Of a stretch of 11,459 nt of DNA, positions 1-8,093 are shown one piece after another. This DNA comes from an uncultured Clostridia bacterium (lineage in GTDB: Bacteria > Bacillota > Clostridia > Lachnospirales > CAG-274): positions 1 through 11,459 of the forward strand of contig CANQBT010000066.1 of assembly GCA_947589405.1 (NCBI GenBank), given 5' to 3'. Below the pieces are notes generated by a model. The model was not told the DNA's origin and ran no database searches. It was given only the letters and a program-made list of their open reading frames with translations. Position numbers and translations under genes: made by a program. Numbering within the stretch: the stretch's first letter is position 1; every line of letters starts with the position of its first letter.

Positions 1-1
1 A

Positions 2-400
2 GAAGGTATTATATTTGACCTTCTCACAAACCCTACGGAAATACTTGTAGATGAAAACGGCAATGTATGCGGTATGAACTGCGTAAGAATGGAGCTTGGA
101 GAGCCTGACGAAAGTGGAAGAAGAAGCCCTGTTGTTATAGAGGGCAGCGACTTTACTATGGAAGTAGATACCGTTATAATGAGTCTTGGCACATCTCCTA
201 ACCCTCTTATAAGCTCAAATACTCCGGGTCTTGAGGTAAACCGCAGAAAATGTATTATTGCAGAGGAGGATACCGGTCTTACAAGCAGAGAAGCCGTATA
301 TGCAGGCGGTGATGCCGTAACGGGAGCAGCTACCGTTATACTGGCTATGGGCGCAGGTAAAAAGGCTGCCGCCGCAATAGATGAATATTTAAGTAAGTAA
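2..400 (+). CDS. gltA: Glutamate synthase (NADPH) small subunit, GltA-type, C-terminal 132 aa (5' end outside window)
   Basis: The frame is open from base 2 and ends in TAA. It encodes the C-terminal third of the FAD/NAD(P)H-dependent small subunit that supplies electrons for making glutamate from glutamine and 2-oxoglutarate in the cytosol. Seen directly: a segment reading VDTVIMSLGTSPNP, which fits the end of the NAD(P)H-binding fold, and a terminal GGDAVTGAATVILAMGAGK block, the FAD-contacting signature of the GltA/GltD family (pyridine nucleotide-disulphide oxidoreductase fold). The exact VILAMGAGK form and the short tail fit the homotetrameric GltA subfamily common in Clostridia. Stand-alone small-subunit-like proteins such as NfnB or the Wood-Ljungdahl-type NADPH enzymes share this fold, so the precise subfamily cannot be fixed without the N-terminal half. 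An internal ATG at 74 is not the start, because the homology runs upstream of it. The gene ends four bases before a terminator and faces pyrG. Confidence 0.85.
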   Translation, partial: EGIIFDLLTNPTEILVDENGNVCGMNCVRMELGEPDESGRRSPVVIEGSDFTMEVDTVIMSLGTSPNPLISSNTPGLEVNRRKCIIAEEDTGLTSREAVYAGGDAVTGAATVILAMGAGKKAAAAIDEYLSK

Positions 401-403
401 CAT

Positions 404-433
404 AAAAAAACTGCCGCATGCGGCAGTTTTTTT
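404..433. terminator. Bidirectional Rho-independent terminator between gltA and pyrG
   Basis: A 16-nt perfect palindrome (411-426, CTGCCGCATGCGGCAG) is flanked by seven A on the left and seven T on the right. It therefore reads as a hairpin plus U-tract on both strands and can end both convergent genes. The likely RNA form is a 6-bp GC-rich stem with a CAUG loop, extended by A-U pairs. Confidence 0.93.
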
Positions 434-465
434 ATGTTAGCAGTAATATCCTATGATTTCATTAT

Positions 466-2067
<1,602 letters not shown>

Positions 2068-2115
2068 TCACCTCATACGCCAGTTTTAACAAGTTCCTTA
2101 AAAAAATATAAACTT

Positions 2116-2144
2116 ATTATATCCTATAAAACGTCCTTAGTCAA
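2116..2144 (-). promoter_or_regulatory. Promoter of pyrG
   Basis: Read on the - strand, TTGACT (2139-2144) is followed by exactly 17 bases and TATAAT (2116-2121), a near-perfect SigA-type promoter. Transcription would start near 2109, giving a leader of about 45 nt before the pyrG ATG. It lies just beyond the S41 peptidase stop codon, so pyrG can be transcribed independently of the upstream operon. Confidence 0.85.
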
Positions 2145-2185
2145 CAAAAAGAAACAAAGAATTGAATACTGTCGATCGATTTGAC

Positions 2186-3538
2186 TCATGAGAGCAGATT
2201 GATATATCCCATAGTGAATATTCTGTCGTTATTTATCATATCCTCGTATATTTCATAATTCATTGCATTTACTGTAGCGGCGTCCAGCTTGTATGTAACG
2301 GGAAGTCCCATCTCAGCCTGATACCTTCCTATATTTCTTTCCACAGTATTTACGCTGTCAAGCCTAAAGCCCAAAAATCTTATAACGGCAGCTACATTAT
2401 CGCTGTCAAGAGCGTCTGTTTCGGAAACAAAATCTATTTTGCTCACTTCAATATCGGGAGTAATACCTACTCCGTTTATCTTTTTGCCGTATCTGGAGAA
2501 ATATTCCAGAGTGGTCATTTTGATAACGCCTATATCGTCAAAGTCCATAACGCTCTGCATTACGCCCTTGCCAAATGTCCTTTCGCCAATTATCTTGCCT
2601 GCGCCGCTGTCCTGCATGGCGGAAGCCAGTATTTCAGCTGAGGAAGCGGTCATATTGTCTACAAGCACGACGCATTTTTCAAAGGGTCTGGTCCTCAGGT
2701 CTGAAGTATATGAATTTACCACACCCTTCTTATCCCTTGTGGATATTATGATACCGCTTGGCACTATCTGTCTTGCCACCTCTATTGCCTCGTCCACATA
2801 TCCTCCCGAATTTCCTCTCAGATCCAGTATAAGCTTAGTCTTACCCTGTGATTTAAGCTGATTTATAGCATTTGAAAATTCGTTGGAGGTATATTCGTAA
2901 AATGATGTTATGCGTATATAGCCTACGCTTTTATCATTGAATTTCTGATCGGCATTTTCAAATTCGGATATTTCCTTCGTCTCTACAGAATGTATCTCAT
3001 GGCGTACAAGGCTTATGCTATAGTCCTTTGTACTGTCACCTCTTGATATTTTCATATCGATCTCAGTAGGTACGTCTGAAGAGGTACGTTCCAGATACTC
3101 GTCCTCGCCTATATTGTAGGCGGATACATTCCCTATGTTCCTTATAACATCTCCCTCTCTTATTCCATCCTGATAAGCCTTTGACTTTGTGTCCAGCTTT
3201 CCTACTATAGGATAGCCCTCTTCGCCTATCTCACAGTCAAACTCAGGCGCATACCATAAATATTTTGTATTTGACTTAACGTCGTTATACTCTTCTTTGG
3301 TAAGATAATCGCTGTATTGGTCAAGCTCTCCCACAACGGCCTTTACAGCAGAGTGTATAAGCACATTGGTATCCACGTCATCGCCTATGTAGTTTTCCTT
3401 TATGTATTTTATAACTTCGCTGAAATATTCTCCTGCCAGGTCTGCCTGCTCCTGATTTGACATAGCCGTCATATCCTCAGCGTATACATTTGCAGACATT
3501 ATCGCTCCGACTAAGAGCAAAGCCATAACTCTCTTCAA
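2186..3538 (-). CDS. S41-family carboxy-terminal processing peptidase (PDZ, with a possible peptidoglycan-binding-like tail)
   Basis: An exported serine protease of the CtpA/CtpB/Prc type, which trims envelope proteins from their C-termini. The 450 aa show a signal peptide (KR start, hydrophobic core at 5-20, likely cleavage after VYA), a helical N-terminal cap, a PDZ domain (about 95-180), and the S41 fold (about 200-365) with LDLRGNSGG at 238-246. The Ser-Lys dyad is Ser299 (TASSAEI) and Lys324 (FGKGVMQ), with Gln328 four residues later; the 25-residue Ser-Lys spacing matches CtpB. The C-terminal 70 residues (LDSDNVAAVIRFLGF and onward) resemble a degenerate peptidoglycan-binding domain, as in some clostridial relatives; this part is inferred. 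The start is TTG: no in-frame ATG or GTG lies between it and the upstream stop, it has the ribosome binding site, and starting at the next ATG would remove the positive end of the signal peptide. It is the last gene of the rimO-pgsA operon, 23 nt after pgsA. The substrate is unknown. Confidence 0.93.
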   Translation of the reverse strand: MKRVMALLLVGAIMSANVYAEDMTAMSNQEQADLAGEYFSEVIKYIKENYIGDDVDTNVLIHSAVKAVVGELDQYSDYLTKEEYNDVKSNTKYLWYAPEFDCEIGEEGYPIVGKLDTKSKAYQDGIREGDVIRNIGNVSAYNIGEDEYLERTSSDVPTEIDMKISRGDSTKDYSISLVRHEIHSVETKEISEFENADQKFNDKSVGYIRITSFYEYTSNEFSNAINQLKSQGKTKLILDLRGNSGGYVDEAIEVARQIVPSGIIISTRDKKGVVNSYTSDLRTRPFEKCVVLVDNMTASSAEILASAMQDSGAGKIIGERTFGKGVMQSVMDFDDIGVIKMTTLEYFSRYGKKINGVGITPDIEVSKIDFVSETDALDSDNVAAVIRFLGFRLDSVNTVERNIGRYQAEMGLPVTYKLDAATVNAMNYEIYEDMINNDRIFTMGYINLLS

Positions 3539-3550
3539 TTCATCACCCTC
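3536..3550 (-). promoter_or_regulatory. Ribosome binding site fixing a TTG start, with overlapping ATG-AAT-TGA mini-ORF (S41 peptidase)
   Basis: On the - strand, GAGGGTG (3544-3550) is followed by five bases and the TTG start (3536-3538). Those five bases form an out-of-frame ATG AAT TGA whose stop codon overlaps the TTG. Ribosomes could therefore initiate at the ATG, stop after two residues and restart. The L,D-transpeptidase gene at 7315 has nearly the same arrangement. Confidence 0.7.
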
Positions 3551-3561
3551 TTATTATCCGT

Positions 3562-4116
3562 TTAATTCATAAGCACCTGTTTGTTTCTGAAAACATAATC
3601 TACTGCTGAAACTATTGCCAGCACAAGGCTTGCATATATAAGGATATTGCCTATAGCAATAATATATATATTGTCTATATTCAGAAGCAGCACTATGAGC
3701 ATGAGCATTTGGCATATTGTCTTGAGCTTGCCCCATACGCCTGCTGCAATAACTATATTCTGCTCTGCCGCTATTGTCCTAAAGCCTGTTATTATAAACT
3801 CCCTTGCTATTATTACAATCACAACAATAGAAGGCAAAGGCACAACTGCATCTTCAATGCCTATAAGGGCTATCATGGCGGAGCATACCAAAAGCTTATC
3901 TGCCAAAGGGTCCATAAACTTGCCGAAATTGGTCACCATGTTGTACTTCCTTGCTATAAAGCCGTCAAGGCAGTCTGTAAAGGAGGCAATGCAGAAAATA
4001 ACCGCAGCTATATATCTTGCAATTTGTCTGTCGATCCCCAACGGACATAAAAGCACAAGGAGAAAAACAGGTATCATAAATATCCTCAGTATAGTCAGCT
4101 TATTTGGTAAATTCAT
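3562..4116 (-). CDS. pgsA: CDP-diacylglycerol--glycerol-3-phosphate 3-phosphatidyltransferase
   Basis: This integral membrane enzyme transfers phosphatidyl from CDP-diacylglycerol to glycerol 3-phosphate, giving phosphatidylglycerol phosphate, the committed step to phosphatidylglycerol and cardiolipin. The 184 aa match the usual length. The start NLPNKLTILRI is typical of PgsA. The CDP-alcohol phosphotransferase motif is complete and correctly spaced: Asp51-Gly52, Ala55-Arg56, Gly65, Asp69 and Asp73, with Asp48 just before it. About six membrane helices are apparent (for example around 10-25, 33-48, 74-90, 90-113 and 133-178). The ATG lies one base after the rimO stop (TGA-A-ATG), with GGAGAAAGG of the rimO 3' end as its binding site, so the two genes are translationally coupled. 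The rimO-pgsA pairing is common in Firmicutes. Confidence 0.96.
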   Translation of the reverse strand: MNLPNKLTILRIFMIPVFLLVLLCPLGIDRQIARYIAAVIFCIASFTDCLDGFIARKYNMVTNFGKFMDPLADKLLVCSAMIALIGIEDAVVPLPSIVVIVIIAREFIITGFRTIAAEQNIVIAAGVWGKLKTICQMLMLIVLLLNIDNIYIIAIGNILIYASLVLAIVSAVDYVFRNKQVLMN

Positions 4117-4117
4117 T

Positions 4118-5461
4118 TCATTCCGTCCTTTCTCCTATAAGGTCATGATCTCCTGCTTCCGTTATCTTTATGTTGTAAAAATCTCCGGCAACAAGCTCTT
4201 CATTACTTTCAAAAAATACAAAACCGTCTATTTCATAGCAATCCCTGTAGCTTCTGGAGCAGTATATATTATCCTCTCCCTCAAGTCTGCCCTCAACTAT
4301 TACCTCAAGAGTACTGCCTACGTATTTCTCACATATACAAGCCGATATTCCCTGCTGGAGCCTTAGTATTTGATCCTTTCTTTCGGCTTTTATTTCCTCA
4401 GGTATCTGACCCTCCATAGCAGCTGCCGCCGTTCCGTCCTCTGCCGAATAGGCAAATACTCCAAGCCTGTCAAAGCCAATTTCATCTATAAAATCACATA
4501 CCGCTCTGAACTCCTCCTCTGTTTCTGTGGGAAAGCCTGTTATAAGGGTTGTTCTCAGGCAAATATCAGGCATTTTTTCTCTCAGCTTGGCTATTATTGA
4601 TCTAAGCCCCTCTTTGGTACTCCTTCTGCCCATAAGCTTCAATATTCTGTCCTCGCTGTGCTGTATAGGCATATCCAGATAGTGAAGCACCTTTTTATTG
4701 TGAGCCATTTCATATATAAGCTCATCTGTTATATTTTCAGGATAGCAGTAGAGTATCCTCAGCCACTTTATATCCTCTATTTCGCTTAAAGCTCTTAACA
4801 GCTTGTGAAGCGAGCCTTCGCCATATATGTCCTTGCCGTACAGAGAAGTGTCCTGAGCTATGAGTATAAGCTCTCTGACGCCCTTGTCTGCCAGTATTTT
4901 TGCTTCCTTTACAAGTGACTCTATTGTCCTTGAGCGATATTTTCCTCTAAGCGACGGTATCGTACAATATGTACAATGATTGTCACAGCCCTCTGCTATT
5001 TTCAGATAGCTGAAGCCTCCTGTTGTCGTAACAATTCTCTTAAAGCTGTTATTTTCATCTAAGAGATGATTTTTGTCCGTCACAAGCTTTACGTTTTTTT
5101 CTCCCTGTAAAAGTCTTTTTATTACATCGCCTATTTTTTCAAAATCGCCTGTGCCTACAACGGCATCTGTTTCAGGCAGAGCTTCAAATATTTCGTCCGC
5201 ATATCTCTGAGCCATACAGCCTGTGACTATAAGTCCCTTACATCTGCCGTTTATTTTGTAATCCGCCATTTCAAGTACCTTGTCTATGGCTTCCTGATTG
5301 GCTTCCATTATAAATCCGCAGCTGTTTATTATAATAATATCCGCTTCGCTGTCGTCATTGGTTATTGTATAGCCCTCTTCATCTATAAGTCCCAGCATTA
5401 TTTCGCTGTCTATTAGATTTTTGTCGCAGCCAAGTGATACAAAGCTTATTTTCGCACTCAT
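4118..5461 (-). CDS. rimO: Ribosomal protein S12 methylthiotransferase (radical SAM)
   Basis: It adds a methylthio group to the conserved aspartate of ribosomal protein S12 (Asp88 in E. coli S12 mature-protein numbering), using S-adenosylmethionine and two [4Fe-4S] clusters. The 447 aa are full length. The N-terminal MTTase domain starts KISFVSLGCDKNLIDSE, with Cys12, Cys48 and Cys82 as the first cluster ligands. The radical SAM CxxxCxxC is Cys159, Cys163 and Cys166 in EGCDNHCTYC, followed by IPSLRGKYRSR. The C-terminal 60-70 residues (from about CEKYVGSTLEVIVEGR) form the TRAM domain. SLGCDKN and IPSLRGKYRSR are RimO traits that separate it from the tRNA enzyme MiaB. The ATG at 5459-5461 has GAGGAG five bases upstream and its own promoter. 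It is first in the operon rimO-pgsA-S41 peptidase. Confidence 0.96.
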   Translation of the reverse strand: MSAKISFVSLGCDKNLIDSEIMLGLIDEEGYTITNDDSEADIIIINSCGFIMEANQEAIDKVLEMADYKINGRCKGLIVTGCMAQRYADEIFEALPETDAVVGTGDFEKIGDVIKRLLQGEKNVKLVTDKNHLLDENNSFKRIVTTTGGFSYLKIAEGCDNHCTYCTIPSLRGKYRSRTIESLVKEAKILADKGVRELILIAQDTSLYGKDIYGEGSLHKLLRALSEIEDIKWLRILYCYPENITDELIYEMAHNKKVLHYLDMPIQHSEDRILKLMGRRSTKEGLRSIIAKLREKMPDICLRTTLITGFPTETEEEFRAVCDFIDEIGFDRLGVFAYSAEDGTAAAAMEGQIPEEIKAERKDQILRLQQGISACICEKYVGSTLEVIVEGRLEGEDNIYCSRSYRDCYEIDGFVFFESNEELVAGDFYNIKITEAGDHDLIGERTE

Positions 5462-5510
5462 ATTTTCTCCTCATATTATTTTTATTATTGAAGATATAAT
5501 TCTTTATTAT

Positions 5511-5539
5511 AGTATACCACTAAATCGTTCCATAAACAA
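5511..5539 (-). promoter_or_regulatory. Promoter of the rimO-pgsA-S41 peptidase operon
   Basis: On the - strand, TTGTTT (5534-5539), a 17-base spacer and TATACT (5511-5516) make a good SigA-type promoter about 50 bases before the rimO ATG. An overlapping TATAAT five bases downstream has worse spacing to the same -35. Confidence 0.75.
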
Positions 5540-5666
5540 TTAAAAAAATATAAAGATTACAGATTATAATTATTGGGGTGAATTTGAGGTTAGAGGAGTA
5601 GAATTCGACTTTTTTCGGAACGACCCTTCCCCTAAAACAGCTACGGCAAAAACCCATATTCGTCAC
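5540..5666. other. Unassigned intergenic block between nadB terminator and rimO promoter
   Basis: About 127 bases with no recognised gene. The left part is A/T-rich with a TATAAT on the + strand (5574-5579). The middle (from about 5575) is richer in G, including GGGGTGAATTTGAGGTTAGAGG, a GAATTC palindrome at 5601-5606, and CGACCCTTCCCCT. I see no ribosome binding site with a plausible ORF and no strong hairpin. On the + strand it could be a short RNA ending at the nadB hairpin, whose right flank has a poor U-tract. It could also be a genomic repeat. Neither is established. Confidence 0.3.
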
Positions 5667-5668
5667 AT

Positions 5669-5698
5669 AAAAATGAGATGCCGCATATACGGCATCTC
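5669..5698 (-). terminator. Rho-independent terminator of nadB
   Basis: A 9-bp perfect stem GAGATGCCG/CGGCATCTC (5675-5683 with 5690-5698) with a 6-base loop. Read on the - strand it is followed by ATTTTTA. It begins eight bases past the nadB stop codon. Confidence 0.9.
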
Positions 5699-5706
5699 CT
5701 CTATAT

Positions 5707-7179
5707 TTATTCCTCAATATAATGTGCGCCTATGCTTTCCTTTCTTTCATAAGCTGCCCTTGCAATAAGCCACCCTGCTGTAAGCATGTTATAAATTTCA
5801 AACTGCGCATTTGAAGTCTTTTCTATATTCAGCTTTACAAAATCCTTATTATCGGGCATATATTGTTCAAACCATTGCAGTATCTCCTTCATAAGCTCAG
5901 AATGTCTTACTATGCCTACAAATTTCATCATATGCCGCTGTATATCCGCTTTTTCGGGCAGACTGCCTACTGTATATCGGCATATTTCATCTGTCATTTC
6001 GGGAGCGGTCCTTTTGTTATTGGCAATATAGTCGGCAAGAAGCTTTCCGAAAACTATACCCTCAAGAAGCGAATTGCTGGCAAGTCTGTTGGCTCCATGT
6101 ACGCCTGTGCAGGCGACCTCTCCCACAGCCAAAAGACCTTCTATATTTGTAATGCCTTCGGGAGTGGCTTCGACACCGCCCATATGGAAATGAGCGCCTG
6201 GAGCTACGGGAAGCATTTTATCATCTACATTTACACCATGCTCCTCGCATATTTCCGTAACGGTAGGGAATTTCTTTCTGAAATCCTTTACAGCGCTTAT
6301 ATCCAAATATATCTTCTCACCCTTGAGATAATGAGCGTATACCTCTCTTGCGACTACATCTCTGGGAGCCAGATCCTCCTGAGGGTGTATGCCCTTCATT
6401 ATCCTTTCTCCCTTGTCGCTTACAAGGACTCCGCCTGCACCTCTTACGGCTTCCGATACAAGACCGCAAGCCCTTCCGTCTATAGTCAGCATTGTAGGGT
6501 GGAACTGTATGAATTCAAGATTCTTAAGGCGGCAGCCGGCTCTGTATGCCATAGATATGCCGTCTCCCGTTATTGTTATATCGTTAGATGTAGAGGGATA
6601 GAGCTGACCTATCCCGCCTGTGGCAAGCACCGTATAATTTGCCTGATATACGTGTATCTCTCCGTCCTCATTTCTGGTGATAACTCCTGAGCATTTGCCG
6701 TCCTTTACTCTTAGCTCAAGAGCCATTTCGTTCTGAATGATCGTAACATCTGTAGTAATATTCCTAAGAAGCTGTTCCACAACTCTCAGTCCTGTCCTGT
6801 CTCCGCCTGCATGTATTATCCTGTTAAGACTGTGGGCGCCCTCTCTGCCAAAGGCTATATTGCCCTTTTCGTCCTTATCGAATACCATACCTGTGTCTAT
6901 AAATTCCCTTATAACATCGGGAGCCGCAGATACAAGCTTAAGTACAGCCTCCGGATCATTTATATTGCAGCCGGCGGTCATAGTATCTTTATAGTGAAGC
7001 TCATAGCTGTCCTCATCTGACAGGGCAACAGAAATACCTCCCTGTGCCAGTGAGGAATTGCAGGATTTCGTATGACCCTTTGTGATCACAAGTATTTTTC
7101 TTTTATATTTGCAAAGCTCAGACGCAACGCTGAGAGCGCCTATTCCCGAGCCGATTATGAGTATGTCTGTTTTTATCAT
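5707..7179 (-). CDS. nadB: L-aspartate oxidase
   Basis: This flavoenzyme oxidises L-aspartate to iminoaspartate, the first step of de novo NAD synthesis, using fumarate or oxygen as acceptor; iminoaspartate goes to quinolinate synthase NadA. The 490 aa are slightly shorter than E. coli NadB (about 540) but complete. Seen directly: the FAD Rossmann motif IIGSGIGALS (8-17), SSLAQGGIS (42-50) around the flavin, GREGAHSLNRIIHAGGDRTG (111-130), EFIQFHPT (222-229), APRDVVARE with Arg273, His330 in GAHFHMGG and Arg365 in GANRLASNSLLEG. The last three correspond to E. coli Arg290, His351 and Arg386; the 35-residue gap between the last two is identical. SLAQGGIS and HFHMGGV separate it from the SdhA/FrdA flavoproteins. 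The ATG is preceded by GTGAGGA six bases away. It is transcribed alone: promoter just upstream, hairpin terminator just downstream, and no nadA or nadC in the window. Confidence 0.96.
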   Translation of the reverse strand: MIKTDILIIGSGIGALSVASELCKYKRKILVITKGHTKSCNSSLAQGGISVALSDEDSYELHYKDTMTAGCNINDPEAVLKLVSAAPDVIREFIDTGMVFDKDEKGNIAFGREGAHSLNRIIHAGGDRTGLRVVEQLLRNITTDVTIIQNEMALELRVKDGKCSGVITRNEDGEIHVYQANYTVLATGGIGQLYPSTSNDITITGDGISMAYRAGCRLKNLEFIQFHPTMLTIDGRACGLVSEAVRGAGGVLVSDKGERIMKGIHPQEDLAPRDVVAREVYAHYLKGEKIYLDISAVKDFRKKFPTVTEICEEHGVNVDDKMLPVAPGAHFHMGGVEATPEGITNIEGLLAVGEVACTGVHGANRLASNSLLEGIVFGKLLADYIANNKRTAPEMTDEICRYTVGSLPEKADIQRHMMKFVGIVRHSELMKEILQWFEQYMPDNKDFVKLNIEKTSNAQFEIYNMLTAGWLIARAAYERKESIGAHYIEE

Positions 7180-7217
7180 AAGCTGTCCTCACAATTTTAA
7201 TTTATTCCTATAATTAC

Positions 7218-7245
7218 ATTTTACACGAATTATACAAAAATTCAA
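7218..7245 (-). promoter_or_regulatory. Promoter of nadB
   Basis: On the - strand, TTGAAT (7240-7245), a 16-base spacer and TAAAAT (7218-7223). Transcription would start near 7210, leaving a leader of about 30 nt. A TATAAT lying inside the spacer lacks a matching -35. I could not recognise an operator for an NAD-responsive repressor here. Confidence 0.6.
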
Positions 7246-7246
7246 G

Positions 7247-7284
7247 TTTAATATTGCGAATAAGTATAAATATTTTTAATATTG
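7247..7284 (+). repeat. 10-bp direct repeat in the nadB/L,D-transpeptidase divergent intergenic region
   Basis: TTTAATATTG occurs at 7247-7256 and again at 7275-7284, 28 bases start to start. That is close to three helical turns, so the copies could lie on one face of the DNA. The sequence is very AT-rich, so chance is a real possibility. AATATTG recurs inside the palindrome at 8094-8107. Confidence 0.35.
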
Positions 7285-7303
7285 TCATAATCTATAATGA
7301 GAT

Positions 7304-7317
7304 GAGGTGTTGAATTG
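7304..7317 (+). promoter_or_regulatory. Ribosome binding site fixing a TTG start (L,D-transpeptidase)
   Basis: GAGGTG (7304-7309) sits five bases before the TTG start at 7315-7317. An out-of-frame TTG AAT TGA at 7310-7318 ends overlapping that start, as in the S41 peptidase gene. The next in-frame ATG (codon 10) has no binding site and would remove the positive NRK end of the membrane anchor. No convincing -35/-10 pair could be placed upstream: TATAAT at 7293-7298 is too close to the binding site, and TATAAA at 7265-7270 has only a poor -35. Confidence 0.7.
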
Positions 7318-8070
7318 AACAGAAAAATATTAATTACTGTAATGGCGGCGGTATTTATAATGCTGGCTGTATCTCTATCCTTTTTAGGTATAGTAATTGC
7401 GTCTGAGGATATGATACCCTCCTTTATAAACAGCTCGGCAGTATATGCCGGCGTGCCGAAGGGCGCAGTCGTATACGAAAGCATAGACGGAAAGCCCATA
7501 GATATGATATTGTCGGGAGCCAAAGTGGAAATACTTAAAGACAGAGGTGCAAAATGGTATTACGTAAGATTTAAAAACAAATTGGGCTGGGTAAAGGCGC
7601 AGACATTGGATATTCCTCACGACAGGCCTGCCGATACATCAGTACTTTCCAATAATATAATCGAAAATTACGCCAATAATAATATTGCTAGCGAAACCCG
7701 TCACTATGTATGGGTGGATATTGAAAGACAGAGGGTATATGTCCTTAAAGGAGAAAAGGGAAGCTGGAAGGTGGAAAAGCGTATAACATGCGCTTCAGGC
7801 TCAAACAAGTCGCCTACTACAAGAGGTCACTTCAAAATAAGTGAAAGAGGAACGTGGTTTTATTCCGAAAGACTCGGAAGCGGAGCAATGTATTGGGTGA
7901 GATTCAACGGCAGCTATCTTTTTCATTCCGTTGCTATGGATAGGGACAGAAATATAACGGATCCCGTGCTTGGGCAAAAGCATTCAAGCGGCTGTGTGCG
8001 TATGAGCGTAGAGGACGCAAAATGGTTTTTTGAAAATATAGAAGAAAAGACCCCTGTCTGGATATGTTGA
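7315..8070 (+). CDS. Membrane-anchored SH3-like/YkuD L,D-transpeptidase
   Basis: Likely an extracytoplasmic enzyme that cross-links peptidoglycan by L,D bonds or makes related peptide transfers. Of the 251 aa, residues 4-29 form one hydrophobic signal or anchor helix after NRK. A bacterial SH3-like domain follows (about 43-100, with KWYYVRFKNKLGWVKA), then a short Asn-rich linker (112-124) and the YkuD domain (about 129-251). The catalytic region has His204 in YLFHSVAM and Cys227 in HSSGCVRM, with Arg229 after it. The SSGCVR form replaces the more usual SHGC, a variant I believe occurs in Firmicutes. The protein ends with Cys251 only 24 residues after the nucleophile. It is divergent from nadB and 94 bp upstream of a second exported envelope protein. 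No strong terminator separates the two; 8074-8087 is only a T6-GC-A6 palindrome. Confidence 0.92.
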   Translation: MNRKILITVMAAVFIMLAVSLSFLGIVIASEDMIPSFINSSAVYAGVPKGAVVYESIDGKPIDMILSGAKVEILKDRGAKWYYVRFKNKLGWVKAQTLDIPHDRPADTSVLSNNIIENYANNNIASETRHYVWVDIERQRVYVLKGEKGSWKVEKRITCASGSNKSPTTRGHFKISERGTWFYSERLGSGAMYWVRFNGSYLFHSVAMDRDRNITDPVLGQKHSSGCVRMSVEDAKWFFENIEEKTPVWIC

Positions 8071-8093
8071 ATTTTTTTTGCAAAAAATCAATA

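Noticed and set aside
2172..2179. TCGATCGA palindrome downstream of the S41 peptidase as a terminator or operator
   Set aside because: Only eight bases, no loop and no U-tract; too weak to support a terminator.
3647..4366. Long + strand open frame (239 codons) opposite pgsA and rimO
   Set aside because: Antisense to two secure genes, crosses their boundary, and shows no family motif; a codon-bias shadow.
5610..5630. TTTTTTCG and CGACCCTTCC words shared with 9481-9496, as a possible dispersed repeat
   Set aside because: The match is about 10 bases plus a T-run with different spacing. Many chance 10-mers are expected to repeat in 11 kb, so it is not evidence of a repeat family on its own.
5520..5717. 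Small - strand frame of 65 codons from inside nadB through its terminator to the rimO promoter
   Set aside because: It starts at a TTG inside the nadB 3' end, runs through a strong terminator hairpin and reaches the rimO promoter; no binding site suited to it. The DNA block itself is kept as a finding.
5863..6690. Long + strand open frame (275 codons) opposite nadB
   Set aside because: It lies wholly antisense to a confidently identified gene, has no binding site or recognisable domain, and is Tyr/Cys/Ile-rich, as expected for the reverse of this codon usage.
7282..7298. TTGTCA (7282) and TATAAT (7293) as the L,D-transpeptidase promoter
   Set aside because: The spacer is only five bases, and TATAAT is six bases from the ribosome binding site, so the start of transcription would fall inside that site.
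8072..8087. T8-GC-A6 run after the L,D-transpeptidase gene as a terminator
   Set aside because: A self-complementary A/T stem without a GC-rich base or loop is unlikely to terminate efficiently; read-through to the next gene seems possible.
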